Shown here piece by piece: positions 9,293 to 17,544 of a DNA stretch of 64,000 nt. How positions within the stretch are numbered: the first letter of the stretch is position 1; each line of letters starts with the position of its first letter. The notes beneath the pieces were generated by a model that was given only the letters and a program-made list of their open reading frames with translations, ran no database searches and was not told the DNA's origin. A program made the position numbers and the translations under genes. Origin of the DNA: Fredinandcohnia humi (lineage in GTDB: Bacteria > Bacillota > Bacilli > Bacillales > Bacillaceae_L); contig NZ_LMBW01000001.1 of the NCBI RefSeq assembly GCF_001439915.1, positions 249,239-313,238 on the forward strand, read 5' to 3'.

Positions 9293-9913
9293 ATGGACAT
9301 TGAAACGATCAAAGAACTTATTACATTGAAGAATATTGAAGAATTGTTAAATGAATACCGTTCATTTGGTCCATTGCCTGGAATTTTTCTTCCAATGCTA
9401 GAAGCGTTTCTCCCGTTTCTGCCTCTGGTTGTATTTGTTGTTGCCAATGCAAATGCGTTTGGACTTTGGCTTGGATTTTTATATTCATGGATAGGAGCCA
9501 TTGGTGGTTCTCTGCTTGTCTTCTTTTTGGTTCGTAAGTACGGTCAAAAACGTTTTTTTTCATTTGTCAGTCGCCATAAAAAAGTAAAAAGTCTTGTTCA
9601 CTGGGTTGAAAGGCACGGATTTGGTCCTTTGTTTCTCCTGTTATGTTTTCCTTTCACCCCGTCTGCAGCGATAAATTTAGTGGCTGGGCTATCAAGGGTA
9701 AGCACTCCTCAATTTGTTTTAGCTGTTTTAAGTGGAAAATTAGTAATGATATTCACTATAAGCTTCATAGGCTATGATATACGGGCTCTTTTTCAACAGC
9801 CAGTCCGAACCATTTTTGTGGTCATCATTATATTTGTGCTTTGGATTATCGGAAAAAGAGTGGAAGCATGGTTAAAGGTAAAGCCTACTCTTCTCAAGGA
9901 GGACGAGGCTTAA
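9293..9913 (+). CDS. yhjE: TVP38/TMEM64 (DedA-like/VTT) membrane protein YhjE
   Basis: A 206-residue integral membrane protein with hydrophobic spans near residues 28-50, 55-80, 130-155 and 172-192. The VTT-type core includes FLPMLEAFLPFLPLVVFVV and the re-entrant block FGPLFLLLCFPFTPSAAINLVAGLS. Proteins of this fold are linked to lipid transport across membranes; the substrate here is unknown. ATG 9293 follows GAGGAGAT. It is followed by a signal peptidase gene as in the B. subtilis yhjE-sipV pair. Its stop codon TAA lies inside the first arm of repeat copy C. Confidence 0.88.
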   Translation: MDIETIKELITLKNIEELLNEYRSFGPLPGIFLPMLEAFLPFLPLVVFVVANANAFGLWLGFLYSWIGAIGGSLLVFFLVRKYGQKRFFSFVSRHKKVKSLVHWVERHGFGPLFLLLCFPFTPSAAINLVAGLSRVSTPQFVLAVLSGKLVMIFTISFIGYDIRALFQQPVRTIFVVIIIFVLWIIGKRVEAWLKVKPTLLKEDEA

Positions 9914-10034
9914 CTTTATTCAGATTTGACTGAATAAAGTTAAGCCTCCGGCGGATGCCACAGATTTTCAAAGGAAACTTTTCGAGCAAGCTCGAAAAAA
10001 TCTGGGCGCAAATACGCCAAGGAGCATTTGATTA
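9910..10034 (+). repeat. Family 1 intergenic repeat, copy C (compact form)
   Basis: Best-defined short copy. A perfect 14-base inverted repeat TTAACTTTATTCAG / CTGAATAAAGTTAA with a six-base loop (9910-9943) is followed by CCTCCGGCGGATGCCA and a second hairpin CAGATTTT..CGAGCAAGCTCG..AAAATCTG, then GGCGCAAATACGCC. It starts across the yhjE stop and ends 24 bases before lepB. Confidence 0.88.
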
Positions 10035-10058
10035 GGATAAACGAAGGGTGGAGTTGGA

Positions 10059-10619
10059 ATGGAGGAAAACCCAGCGAAGAATAAAAAAACCTTTTCTTTT
10101 ATTAAATCTTTAGGAATCAGTCTCATCATCGTTGTATTTTTGCGAACCTTTTTTTTTACGAACTACATAGTCGATGGCGAATCAATGATGCCAACCCTTG
10201 AGGACGGTAACCTTTTGATGGTCAACAAGATTGGGATGAAAATAGGGGAGCTTGACCGCTTTGATATCGTTGTCTTTCATAAAAATAAGGAAGAGGATTT
10301 TGTAAAGCGAGTCATCGGATTGCCTGGGGATTATATTGAGTATCGGGAAGACGTGCTTTATGTAAATGGGAAAAGTGTTCCTGAACCATTCCTAGACAAA
10401 TTTAAAGAAGAAATATTCTTTGGACAATTAACAGGCGACTTCACCCTTGAAGAAGTGGCAGGGGAATCGAGCGTTCCAAAAAATCATATTTTCGTTATTG
10501 GAGATAATCGCTTAGACAGCTGGGATAGCCGACATTTCGGCTTTGTTAGAATAGAACAGGTTGTTGGAAAGGTTGACATTAAATACTGGCCATTCAACAA
10601 AATGGAATTATTAAACTAA
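10059..10619 (+). CDS. lepB: Type I signal peptidase (SipV/LepB-like)
   Basis: Cleaves signal peptides of secreted proteins at the outer face of the membrane. One N-terminal membrane anchor lies near residues 16-36, followed by the catalytic Ser in DGESMMPT (about Ser42), the general-base Lys in KRVIGLPGD (about Lys83), and the box GDNRLDSWDSRHFG near residue 148. The 186 residues with a single span are typical of Gram-positive signal peptidases. ATG 10059 follows GGGTGGAG. It lies downstream of yhjE across a family 1 repeat, with its own terminator at 10649. Confidence 0.94.
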   Translation: MEENPAKNKKTFSFIKSLGISLIIVVFLRTFFFTNYIVDGESMMPTLEDGNLLMVNKIGMKIGELDRFDIVVFHKNKEEDFVKRVIGLPGDYIEYREDVLYVNGKSVPEPFLDKFKEEIFFGQLTGDFTLEEVAGESSVPKNHIFVIGDNRLDSWDSRHFGFVRIEQVVGKVDIKYWPFNKMELLN

Positions 10620-10648
10620 TGGGAGATTAGTTCATAAATAACAATGTC

Positions 10649-10681
10649 AAAGAACTCCACCGAAATTCGAGTTCTTTTTTG
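10649..10681 (+). terminator. Terminator after lepB
   Basis: Stem AAGAACTC / GAGTTCTT with an eleven-base loop followed by six T residues. Confidence 0.8.
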
Positions 10682-10722
10682 GCTTGGATATGATAAAATA
10701 GTACCAAAATTATGAATTAATT

Positions 10723-10752
10723 TTGGCTCAAATACGCCAAGGCACACTTGAT
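10723..10752 (+). repeat. Family 1 repeat fragment D (3' tail only)
   Basis: TTGGCTCAAATACGCCAAGG then CACACTTGATAGG matches only the last about 30 bases of family 1. It runs into the Shine-Dalgarno of the regulator gene. Confidence 0.65.
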
Positions 10753-10770
10753 AGGAAGGGAGGTTATGGA

Positions 10771-13700
10771 ATGGGGACAAAGATACAAGTTCTACAAACA
10801 AAAATAACTCCACCGAATGTAAAGGACATCATTTTACGAAGACCTTCTTTGATGAAGAAAATGAAAACGATTCCAAAGTTCCAGCTAACCATCCTGCATT
10901 CTGGCGCAGGTTACGGAAAAACAACTGCACTTGCATCCTTTATTCATGATCAGAAAAATACGTCATGTTGGTATAGCGTAGGAATAAATGATGACGATAT
11001 TATTCCTTTTTTAACATATGTAGTCTATGCGATTCGAAAAAATCACCAAGGTTTCGGAACGGAACTACTTCTTTATGTTGAAAATATTGAACGGTATGTA
11101 CGGGATGAAGAAATAAGAACACTTTGCTCGCTGTTTATCAATGAGATAACTGTACTTAATCAGAATGTTATGCTTGTCATTGATGACTATCATTTGATTC
11201 AGCACTCTTCCTCAATTGATCACTGGATGATATGGCTTATACAACATCTTCCAATGAATTTAAATCTTGTTATCTCAAGTCGGTTAAAACCAAACTGGGA
11301 TTTTCTAACCTCGATGATGGTGAAGGGAGAATTCCTTGAGCTTAAACAGAGCGACCTCATGTTTTCATTTGATGAAGTGGAAGTTCTCTTAAGTGATTTA
11401 TATGAGGGGGATATGGCTAATCAAGATATCGAGAAAATTTTTTCATTAACAGAAGGATGGATCATTGCGATTGGAATGATTCGAGAGCAGCTATCTGCCG
11501 ATGGAGGGTTGGAGGCAATTCTTAATAATAAATCGAAATCACTGGATGAATTATTTCGCTTCCTGGCAATGGAAGTGTATATGAAGCAGCCGCCAATGAT
11601 TCAACAATTTCTTGAGAATACCTGTATTTTCGATGAATTGAACGGAAAAGTATGTGATGAAGTTTTAGGAATTAGAAGCTCAGCTGAAATGTTAAAAGAG
11701 CTTTCCGACCATAATCTCTTTTTACTTTCAATTGGAGAAGGCCAATATCGCTACCATGCATTGTTTAAGGAGTTTCTGGAGCAACGTCTATTCTCGACAA
11801 ATGAACGGTATTTCTATAATCTACATATTCAAACCGCTCGATATTATCAAAGATTAGGAGATTTTAACCAAGCAATCTATCATCTTGAGGCAACCCAGGA
11901 TTTTGAAAGAATAGCAGAAATCCTCCATCATTATGGTGAGAAAATGATTCAAAATGGACAACTCGAAGGTCTGCTTGATCGGATTAAACATATCCCGGAA
12001 TCACTTATGAACCATTATTACCTACTGTGGCTATATAAGGGAGAAGCATTGAGATACCGTTGTTCTTATAAGAAGGCTGAGGATTGTTACATAAAAACCA
12101 TTCATTTTGCTAAATCTGCACGAGACCTAGGGGGATTAAGCAAGGCTTATGAAGGGCAAGCGAAGATTTATCTAGATACAATCCAGCCAGGAAAAGCAGA
12201 GCGATATTTATTACAGGCGATTGAAGCACTTGAAGAAAATGAAGCTTCCTCAAGTGAAGATAAGAGTAGGGTATACCAATTAATGGCTGAAAACCTAGCC
12301 AATGCAGGCCACGCCAATAAAGCAAAGAAGTGGTATGAAAAAGGACGCGAGCTCAATATTCCACTTATTGATGGAAACTTAGAATCAAGACTATATTTGC
12401 GGACTGGAAAACTAGTAGAGGCGAAAAAAATTCTGTCTCTGAAGAAAACAGTTGAAAAGGATCATAAAACGGTCCATTTACAGCAATCCCACCGTGAAAC
12501 AGATTTGTTGTTATCGTTAATTGAGTCCTTTATGGGGAATGGTCAAACAGCCAAAGAACTAGCAGAATCGGGAATTAAACAGGGGGTTCAATTTCAGGCA
12601 CCGTTTGTTGAAGCATGCGGCTGGATGCGCATGGGCCATGCGGTACAGCTACTCGATAAATATGACGCTTCGCTTGCAACACAATGCTATGAAACAGCAC
12701 TCGAAATCATGGATGAAATAAACGTTGAAAGGGGGAAGGCAGAGCCATTAATGGGTTTATGTATTCTATATGGAAATAGAGGAATATATGATCGTGCCAT
12801 TGAATTTGGTAATAAAGCCTTGGATGAAACGGAAAAGGTAAAAGATGCCTGGCTATCCGCATTTATTTTACTTTGTATGGGTATTTCTTCTGTACATAAT
12901 GAAAAATGGGAGGAAGCGAAAACATATTTAAAAAGATGTGAAGCCTTGTTTGAAAATTGCGGTGATCAATATGGGATTGTCTTAACACAGTTTTGGTTAG
13001 CATTTCTTCATTATCACCGGAAAGACATAGCCACATTTAATGAAGCTATTACTAGTTTTCTTAAAAAAATGCAGGTTGGGGGCTATGATTTTATCCTGAC
13101 GAAACGCACAACTTTCGGCCCACTAGATTTATATAATGTTGTTCCATTGTTACTTGATGCACAGAAGAAAGGAATTCATACGCCATATGTAAATCAGCTG
13201 CTGAATAATTTGGGCTATTCAAATATTACATCCCATCCAGGCTACACATTAAGAATCCAAACATTAGGTAGATTTCGAGTGTGGCTCGGCAGCCAAGAGG
13301 TGGAGGAATCTGATTGGCAGCGTGGAAAGGCTAAAGAATTACTTGAGCTTTTTGTTACAATGCGAAATACAATGCTTGCTAGGGAAGAAATATTTGCTGC
13401 TCTATGGCCAGACCATGACGAGGCGGCAGCAGCAAGAGATTTTAAGGTAGCATTAAATGCATTAAATAATGCATTGGAGCCAAACCGAGTGGCAAGATCT
13501 ACTCCATTTTTTATAGGGCGGATTGGTTCATCCTATGGACTTAATCAACAAGCAGGCTACCAGCTTGATAGTATTGAGTTTGAGGAATGGATACATGCAG
13601 GTTTGCATGAGAAGGATACCGAGCAGATTATAAAATGCTTAAGACGGGCATTGGGGTATTATGAAGGGGATTATTTACCAAATCGCAGATATGAAGATTG

Positions 13701-14013
13701 GTGTTTAAGTGAGAGGGAACGACTTCAAGTATTGTTTTTACGTGGGGCTGAACGGATTGCCCAAAGCTTTGTGCAAACGGAAGGGTTTGATGAAGCTATT
13801 TATTGGTGTGAACAAATTTTAGCCAAAGACCGAACATGGGAGGAAGCATATCGCTTGCTAATGTTCTGCTACTATCATAAAAACAACCGACCTCAAGCAA
13901 TCAAATGGTACAAAAAATGTGTTACGGCATTGGAAGACGAACTAGGAGTCGACCCAATGCAACCAACAAAACAAATGTATGATATGATCCTTCAAACATC
14001 TAAAATAAAGTAA
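10771..14013 (+). CDS. Large ATPase transcriptional regulator: MalT-like STAND ATPase + TPR + SARP/BTAD DNA-binding domain
   Basis: A 1080-residue activator-like protein. Order: P-loop GAGYGKTT near residue 45, Walker B LVIDDYH near 135, a helical MalT-type region, TPR-like repeats over residues about 350-760, an OmpR/SARP-type winged helix from LRIQTLGRFRVW (about 827) through ELLELFVTMRN and EIFAALWPDHDEAAAARDFK, then a bacterial transcriptional activation (BTAD) domain to the end. In this class the DNA-binding part is C-terminal and the ATPase senses an inducer. ATG 10771 has AGGAAGGGAGG upstream; the frame opens at 10723 only because repeat DNA is read. It lies directly upstream of livK and a regulon sharing a tandem heptamer (14255, 22365), so it is the likely local activator. 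Confidence 0.88.
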   Translation: MGTKIQVLQTKITPPNVKDIILRRPSLMKKMKTIPKFQLTILHSGAGYGKTTALASFIHDQKNTSCWYSVGINDDDIIPFLTYVVYAIRKNHQGFGTELLLYVENIERYVRDEEIRTLCSLFINEITVLNQNVMLVIDDYHLIQHSSSIDHWMIWLIQHLPMNLNLVISSRLKPNWDFLTSMMVKGEFLELKQSDLMFSFDEVEVLLSDLYEGDMANQDIEKIFSLTEGWIIAIGMIREQLSADGGLEAILNNKSKSLDELFRFLAMEVYMKQPPMIQQFLENTCIFDELNGKVCDEVLGIRSSAEMLKELSDHNLFLLSIGEGQYRYHALFKEFLEQRLFSTNERYFYNLHIQTARYYQRLGDFNQAIYHLEATQDFERIAEILHHYGEKMIQNGQLEGLLDRIKHIPESLMNHYYLLWLYKGEALRYRCSYKKAEDCYIKTIHFAKSARDLGGLSKAYEGQAKIYLDTIQPGKAERYLLQAIEALEENEASSSEDKSRVYQLMAENLANAGHANKAKKWYEKGRELNIPLIDGNLESRLYLRTGKLVEAKKILSLKKTVEKDHKTVHLQQSHRETDLLLSLIESFMGNGQTAKELAESGIKQGVQFQAPFVEACGWMRMGHAVQLLDKYDASLATQCYETALEIMDEINVERGKAEPLMGLCILYGNRGIYDRAIEFGNKALDETEKVKDAWLSAFILLCMGISSVHNEKWEEAKTYLKRCEALFENCGDQYGIVLTQFWLAFLHYHRKDIATFNEAITSFLKKMQVGGYDFILTKRTTFGPLDLYNVVPLLLDAQKKGIHTPYVNQLLNNLGYSNITSHPGYTLRIQTLGRFRVWLGSQEVEESDWQRGKAKELLELFVTMRNTMLAREEIFAALWPDHDEAAAARDFKVALNALNNALEPNRVARSTPFFIGRIGSSYGLNQQAGYQLDSIEFEEWIHAGLHEKDTEQIIKCLRRALGYYEGDYLPNRRYEDWCLSERERLQVLFLRGAERIAQSFVQTEGFDEAIYWCEQILAKDRTWEEAYRLLMFCYYHKNNRPQAIKWYKKCVTALEDELGVDPMQPTKQMYDMILQTSKIK

Positions 14014-14021
14014 AACAATCT

Positions 14022-14063
14022 AGGCTGAAACTACAGAAAATAATGTGGTTTCGGCCTATTCTT
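14022..14063 (+). terminator. Terminator after the SARP-type regulator
   Basis: Stem AGGCTGAAACTAC / GTGGTTTCGGCCT with a T-rich tail, separating the regulator from the transport operon. Confidence 0.8.
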
Positions 14064-14064
14064 T

Positions 14065-14250
14065 TGTCTAACTCCAGCGCCTAGCCCCTCGAGGTCACAA
14101 GCCAATCGCTTCTGAAGGCAAAGAGCGCCTTCTGTCAGCGCTCATCTTGTGCTTGTCGGACTTGCACAGGAAGTGCTGACATCGACGTTTGCCACAGGAC
14201 GTGGCAGTATTTAGTCGATGTTCCTCCGTCAAGGCGCTTGCGCTTTTCTT
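14065..14250 (+). repeat. Family 2 intergenic structured repeat
   Basis: Starts TGTCTAACTCCAGCGCC and ends GGCGCTTGCGCTTTTCTT. Inside are GCACAGGAAGTGC (14164-14176) and TGCCACAGGACGTGGCA (14190-14206), the latter enclosed by ACATCGAC/GTCGATGT. It ends five bases before the putative SARP operator of livK. Confidence 0.85.
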
Positions 14251-14254
14251 ATAT

Positions 14255-14287
14255 TGTAACTGAGTTGTAACTACCCTCAAGTAGGAT
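14255..14287 (+). promoter_or_regulatory. Putative SARP operator and promoter of the liv operon
   Basis: TGTAACT at 14255-14261 and again at 14266-14272, spaced by four bases (period 11), then nine bases to a -10-like TAGGAT at 14282-14287. There is no separate -35. The same layout occurs at 22365 before the acyl-CoA ligase. Direct heptamers with an 11-base period close to the -10 are the known SARP site geometry. Confidence 0.7.
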
Positions 14288-14335
14288 AAATGCACGGAGC
14301 TTTTTTAGTTTCAAGATCAAAAGGGGGAAGGAAAA

Positions 14336-15595
14336 TTGAAGAAATTCTCATTTCGTAAAATGCTTTTTTTAAGCCTGCTTGCCATGCTAATGGTAGTTGC
14401 AGCAGCTTGTAGTTCGGGATCTTCAACAACAGAAAAAGAGAAACCAAGCTCAAATGATGGAGACAAACCAGCAGAGGAAACAAAGGCAAAGGATCCGATC
14501 AAAATCGGTGTGCTCGCTTCATTAAGTGGTGGACTTGAATCATACGGAAAACAAACGACACAAGGATTTGAACTAGGCCTTGAATACGCTACAGACGGAA
14601 CCATGGAAGTAAATGGACATGAAATTCAGTTTTTTGTGGAAGACACTGAAACAAAACCAGAGGTAGCGATTCAAAAAGCTACCAAATTAATAGAAGAAGA
14701 CGGGGTTGATTTCCTTGTCGGATCTTCAAGTTCAGCGGATACATTAGCCGTTCTTCCACTAGCAGAGGAATATGAAAAAATCATGATTGTTGAACCAGCT
14801 GCAGCAGATAGTATTACAGGCGCTGATTGGAACGAATACATTTTTAGAACGGCTCGTAACTCTTCACAGGATGCAGTTGCAGGTGCAGCGGCCATTGCAA
14901 AAGAAGGCGTGAAAATTGCCACACTTGCTCCTGATTATGCGTTCGGTCGTGATGGAGTCGCAGCGTTTAAGGAAGCAGCAGAAAAATTAGGTGCTGACAT
15001 TATCCATGAGGAATATGCAGATCCAGCGGCAACTGACTTTACATCGAACATCCAAAAGATTATTGAAGCCAAGCCTGACTATTTGTTCGTTGTTTGGGCA
15101 GGTGCAAACTCACCTTGGAACCAAATTGCAGATATGAAGGTCCAAGAAAACGGGATTAAAATCTCAACAGGTGCCCCAGATATCCCAGCACTTGCTACAA
15201 TGGATGCTTTAATTGGAATGGAAGGATTCACCGTTTACTATCATCAACTTCCTAAAAACGATATTAACGATTGGTTAGTTGAAAAACATAAAGAGAAATT
15301 CAATGGTGAGGTTCCTGACCTATTTACTCCAGGTGGTATGACTGCTGCATTGGCGATTGTTGAAGCGATTAAAAAGACAGATGGAGATATGAAAGCAGAT
15401 AAGCTAATCAAAGCAATGGAAGGCATGAGCTTTGACACTCCCAAAGGTAAAATGACGTTCCGTGAAGAGGATCACCAAGCACTTCAAACTTTATATGCGA
15501 TTCGCTTAGAAAAGGTTGATGGTGTGGATTATCCAGTTCCAGTCTTAATGAAAGAGTTAAGCCCTGAGCAAACAGCCCCACCAGTTCGCAATTAA
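14336..15595 (+). CDS. livK: Liv-type ABC transporter substrate-binding lipoprotein
   Basis: Extracellular binding protein of a hydrophobic amino-acid/aromatic-acid type ABC importer. It has a lipoprotein signal with lipobox VAAAC (Cys25), a Ser/Lys/Glu-rich linker, then a type I periplasmic-binding fold beginning IKIGVLASLSGGLESYGKQ and continuing with IQFFVEDTETKPEVAIQKATKL. The 419 residues match the family. The start is TTG 14336 with AAGGGGGAAGG at 14321. It heads the livK-G-F-H-M operon. The substrate cannot be assigned; the downstream acyl-CoA ligase and KAS-like genes argue for an organic acid rather than leucine. Confidence 0.9.
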   Translation: MKKFSFRKMLFLSLLAMLMVVAAACSSGSSTTEKEKPSSNDGDKPAEETKAKDPIKIGVLASLSGGLESYGKQTTQGFELGLEYATDGTMEVNGHEIQFFVEDTETKPEVAIQKATKLIEEDGVDFLVGSSSSADTLAVLPLAEEYEKIMIVEPAAADSITGADWNEYIFRTARNSSQDAVAGAAAIAKEGVKIATLAPDYAFGRDGVAAFKEAAEKLGADIIHEEYADPAATDFTSNIQKIIEAKPDYLFVVWAGANSPWNQIADMKVQENGIKISTGAPDIPALATMDALIGMEGFTVYYHQLPKNDINDWLVEKHKEKFNGEVPDLFTPGGMTAALAIVEAIKKTDGDMKADKLIKAMEGMSFDTPKGKMTFREEDHQALQTLYAIRLEKVDGVDYPVPVLMKELSPEQTAPPVRN

Positions 15596-15598
15596 AGT

Positions 15599-15790
15599 CA
15601 ACTTTATTCAGCAAAAATCTCCAGCTTCTAAAAGTGGGGATGAATGTAAAAAAGTAAACATATCAGTCGGAGGTCATACTTCGGCTGAATAAAGTTAAGC
15701 CCCCGGCGGATGCCACAGATTTTCAAAGGAAGTTTTTCGAAGCAAGCTCGAAGTAAATCTGGGCGCAAATACGCCAAGGCGCATTTGAAT
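15599..15790 (+). repeat. Family 1 intergenic repeat, copy E
   Basis: Fills the livK-livG gap. Arms CAACTTTATTCAG / CTGAATAAAGTTAA enclose about 80 bases including an AGTGGGGATGAATG module like copy B. The core then has CCCCCGGCGGATGCCACAG and the short inner stem GAAGCAAGCTCG. Confidence 0.82.
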
Positions 15791-15850
15791 TGTAGGCTTC
15801 GGTAGTATATTTCTGCCGAAGTTTCCTTTTAGAAAAAAGAGGTGAAGATA

Positions 15851-16618
15851 TTGAAGAATATTATCGAGACGAAGGATCTAACAATTGCATTTGGAGGACA
15901 TGTTGCTGTTGATCAGGTTAATTTTACAGTTCCTCCTAATCACTTCAAATCAATCATCGGACCAAATGGTGCAGGTAAAACAACTTTTTTCAATCTGTTA
16001 AGCGGCCAGCTTTCACCGACAAATGGCCAAGTTTTCTTAAGAGGTGAAGATATTACAAAGCTTTCTCCAACCGCACGTACACGAAAAGGAATCGGTCGTT
16101 CCTTTCAAATCACAAATGTTTTCCCAAATCTTACAGTATTAGAAAATGTTCGATTGGCCGTACAATCCGTGGCAGGAGTACGCTACCAAATGTTTACCCA
16201 TTTCCGTAAATATCGAAAATTCGAAGAAAAGGCAATCCACATTCTATCGCTTGTTCTTCTTGACAATAAAGCAGATGCAATTGCAAAAAACTTGGCACAT
16301 GGCGAAAAACGAAAATTAGAAATTGCCATGCTTTTGGCATTGGAGACGGAGGTTCTGTTACTTGATGAACCAACTGCAGGAATGTCACTTGAGGAAGTTC
16401 CTGCGATCCTTGAGGTCATCAAAAAGATAAAAGGTGAAGGGAACCGCACCATCATTTTAATTGAACACAAAATGGATATGATATTGGGCCTTTCTGATAG
16501 TGTAATGGTTTTATTTAATGGGAGATTGCTAGCTGATGGAACACCGGAAGAAATAATGGATAATGAAACAGTCCAATCAGCGTATTTAGGAGGATTGTAT
16601 GATGACAGTGCATCTTAA
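15851..16618 (+). CDS. livG: Branched-chain-type ABC transporter ATP-binding protein LivG
   Basis: Cytoplasmic ATPase subunit. Walker A GPNGAGKTT is near residue 40, followed by the Q-loop region GRSFQITNVFPNLTVLENV, a signature at AHGEKRKLEIAMLLA and Walker B EVLLLDEPTAGM, then the switch His in IILIEHKMD. The length of 255 and the extended LivG-type region after the Q-loop are typical. The start is TTG 15851, correctly spaced from AGAGGTGA; an in-frame GTG at 15842 lacks a ribosome site. The last 20 bases overlap livF. Confidence 0.93.
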   Translation: MKNIIETKDLTIAFGGHVAVDQVNFTVPPNHFKSIIGPNGAGKTTFFNLLSGQLSPTNGQVFLRGEDITKLSPTARTRKGIGRSFQITNVFPNLTVLENVRLAVQSVAGVRYQMFTHFRKYRKFEEKAIHILSLVLLDNKADAIAKNLAHGEKRKLEIAMLLALETEVLLLDEPTAGMSLEEVPAILEVIKKIKGEGNRTIILIEHKMDMILGLSDSVMVLFNGRLLADGTPEEIMDNETVQSAYLGGLYDDSAS

Positions 16619-17309
16619 TGTAGAGGGAATTGAAACGTATATAGACCAATTTCATATTTTACAGGGTGTTTCATTTGAAGCAAACAAAGGAGAGGTTACC
16701 GTACTTTTAGGAAGAAATGGTGCAGGGAAAACAACTACCCTAAGGTCGATTATGGGACTTAATCCGCCATCTAAAGGAGTAATCGAATTTAATGGGGAAA
16801 ACATTGCAGGTCTTGCAACTTATCATATTGCCTCTAAAGGGATTGGCTATGTACCAGAGGATCAAGGAATATTTGGAGAATTGACAGTTGAAGAAAATAT
16901 GAAGGTTGCGATTAAAAAGGAAAACGATGAAACAAAGGAGCGACTAGATTATATTTTAAACTTATTCCCTGATCTAAAGAAGTTTTGGAAAAGAAAAGGC
17001 GGTAACCTCAGCGGTGGGCAAAAGCAAATGCTTTCTATCGCGAGGGCTTATGTGAATAATAATGATTTACTTCTAATTGATGAACCAAGTAAGGGGCTAG
17101 CCCCAATTGTGGTTGAAAAAGTAATGGAGTCTATTCAAGAGATGAAATCAAAGACATCGATTGTGCTTGTTGAACAAAACTTTTTTATGGCAAGTACAAT
17201 TGGAGACCGTTTTTTCATCATTGACGATGGAAGAACCGTTCATCGTGGCGAAATGAAGGAGTTGAAGGAAAATGAACAACTCCGTAAACAATATTTAGGA
17301 ATTGCCTAA
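16599..17309 (+). CDS. livF: Branched-chain-type ABC transporter ATP-binding protein LivF
   Basis: Second ATPase of the importer. Walker A GRNGAGKTTTLRSIMG, the LivF-type block GIGYVPEDQGIFGELTVEEN, signature LSGGQKQMLSIARAY, Walker B LLLIDEPSKGLAP and switch His replaced in context by IVLVEQNFF (Gln, as usual in LivF). TAGGAGG lies at 16587-16593; ATG 16602 would have slightly better spacing than ATG 16599. It overlaps livG by 20 bases, indicating translational coupling. Confidence 0.93.
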   Translation: MMTVHLNVEGIETYIDQFHILQGVSFEANKGEVTVLLGRNGAGKTTTLRSIMGLNPPSKGVIEFNGENIAGLATYHIASKGIGYVPEDQGIFGELTVEENMKVAIKKENDETKERLDYILNLFPDLKKFWKRKGGNLSGGQKQMLSIARAYVNNNDLLLIDEPSKGLAPIVVEKVMESIQEMKSKTSIVLVEQNFFMASTIGDRFFIIDDGRTVHRGEMKELKENEQLRKQYLGIA

Positions 17310-17340
17310 TGGAAATCACTAGGCTATTGTAATTAGTTTT

Positions 17341-17526
17341 GTGTCTAGTTCCAGCGCCTAGCCCCTCGAGGTCACAAACCAATCCGTCAAGAATGTCAAA
17401 GAGCGCGCCTTTTGCCAGCTCGTCTTGTGCTTGTCGGACTTGCGCAGGATGTGCTGACATCGACGTTTGCCACAGGACGAGGCGGTAGTTAGTCGATGTT
17501 CCGCTATCAAGGCGCTTGCACTTTTC
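17341..17526 (+). repeat. Family 2 intergenic structured repeat between livF and livH
   Basis: Same order as the 14065 copy, with GCGCAGGATGTGC and CCACAGGACGAGG hairpins and the ACATCGAC/GTCGATGT outer stem. It ends GGCGCTTGCACTTTTC just before the livH Shine-Dalgarno. Confidence 0.85.
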
Positions 17527-17544
17527 ATGTGAGGAGGAGATTTT

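Noticed and set aside
10723-10770. 16-codon upstream extension of the SARP-type regulator
   Set aside because: It starts from TTG inside a repeat fragment; AGGAAGGGAGG supports ATG 10771.
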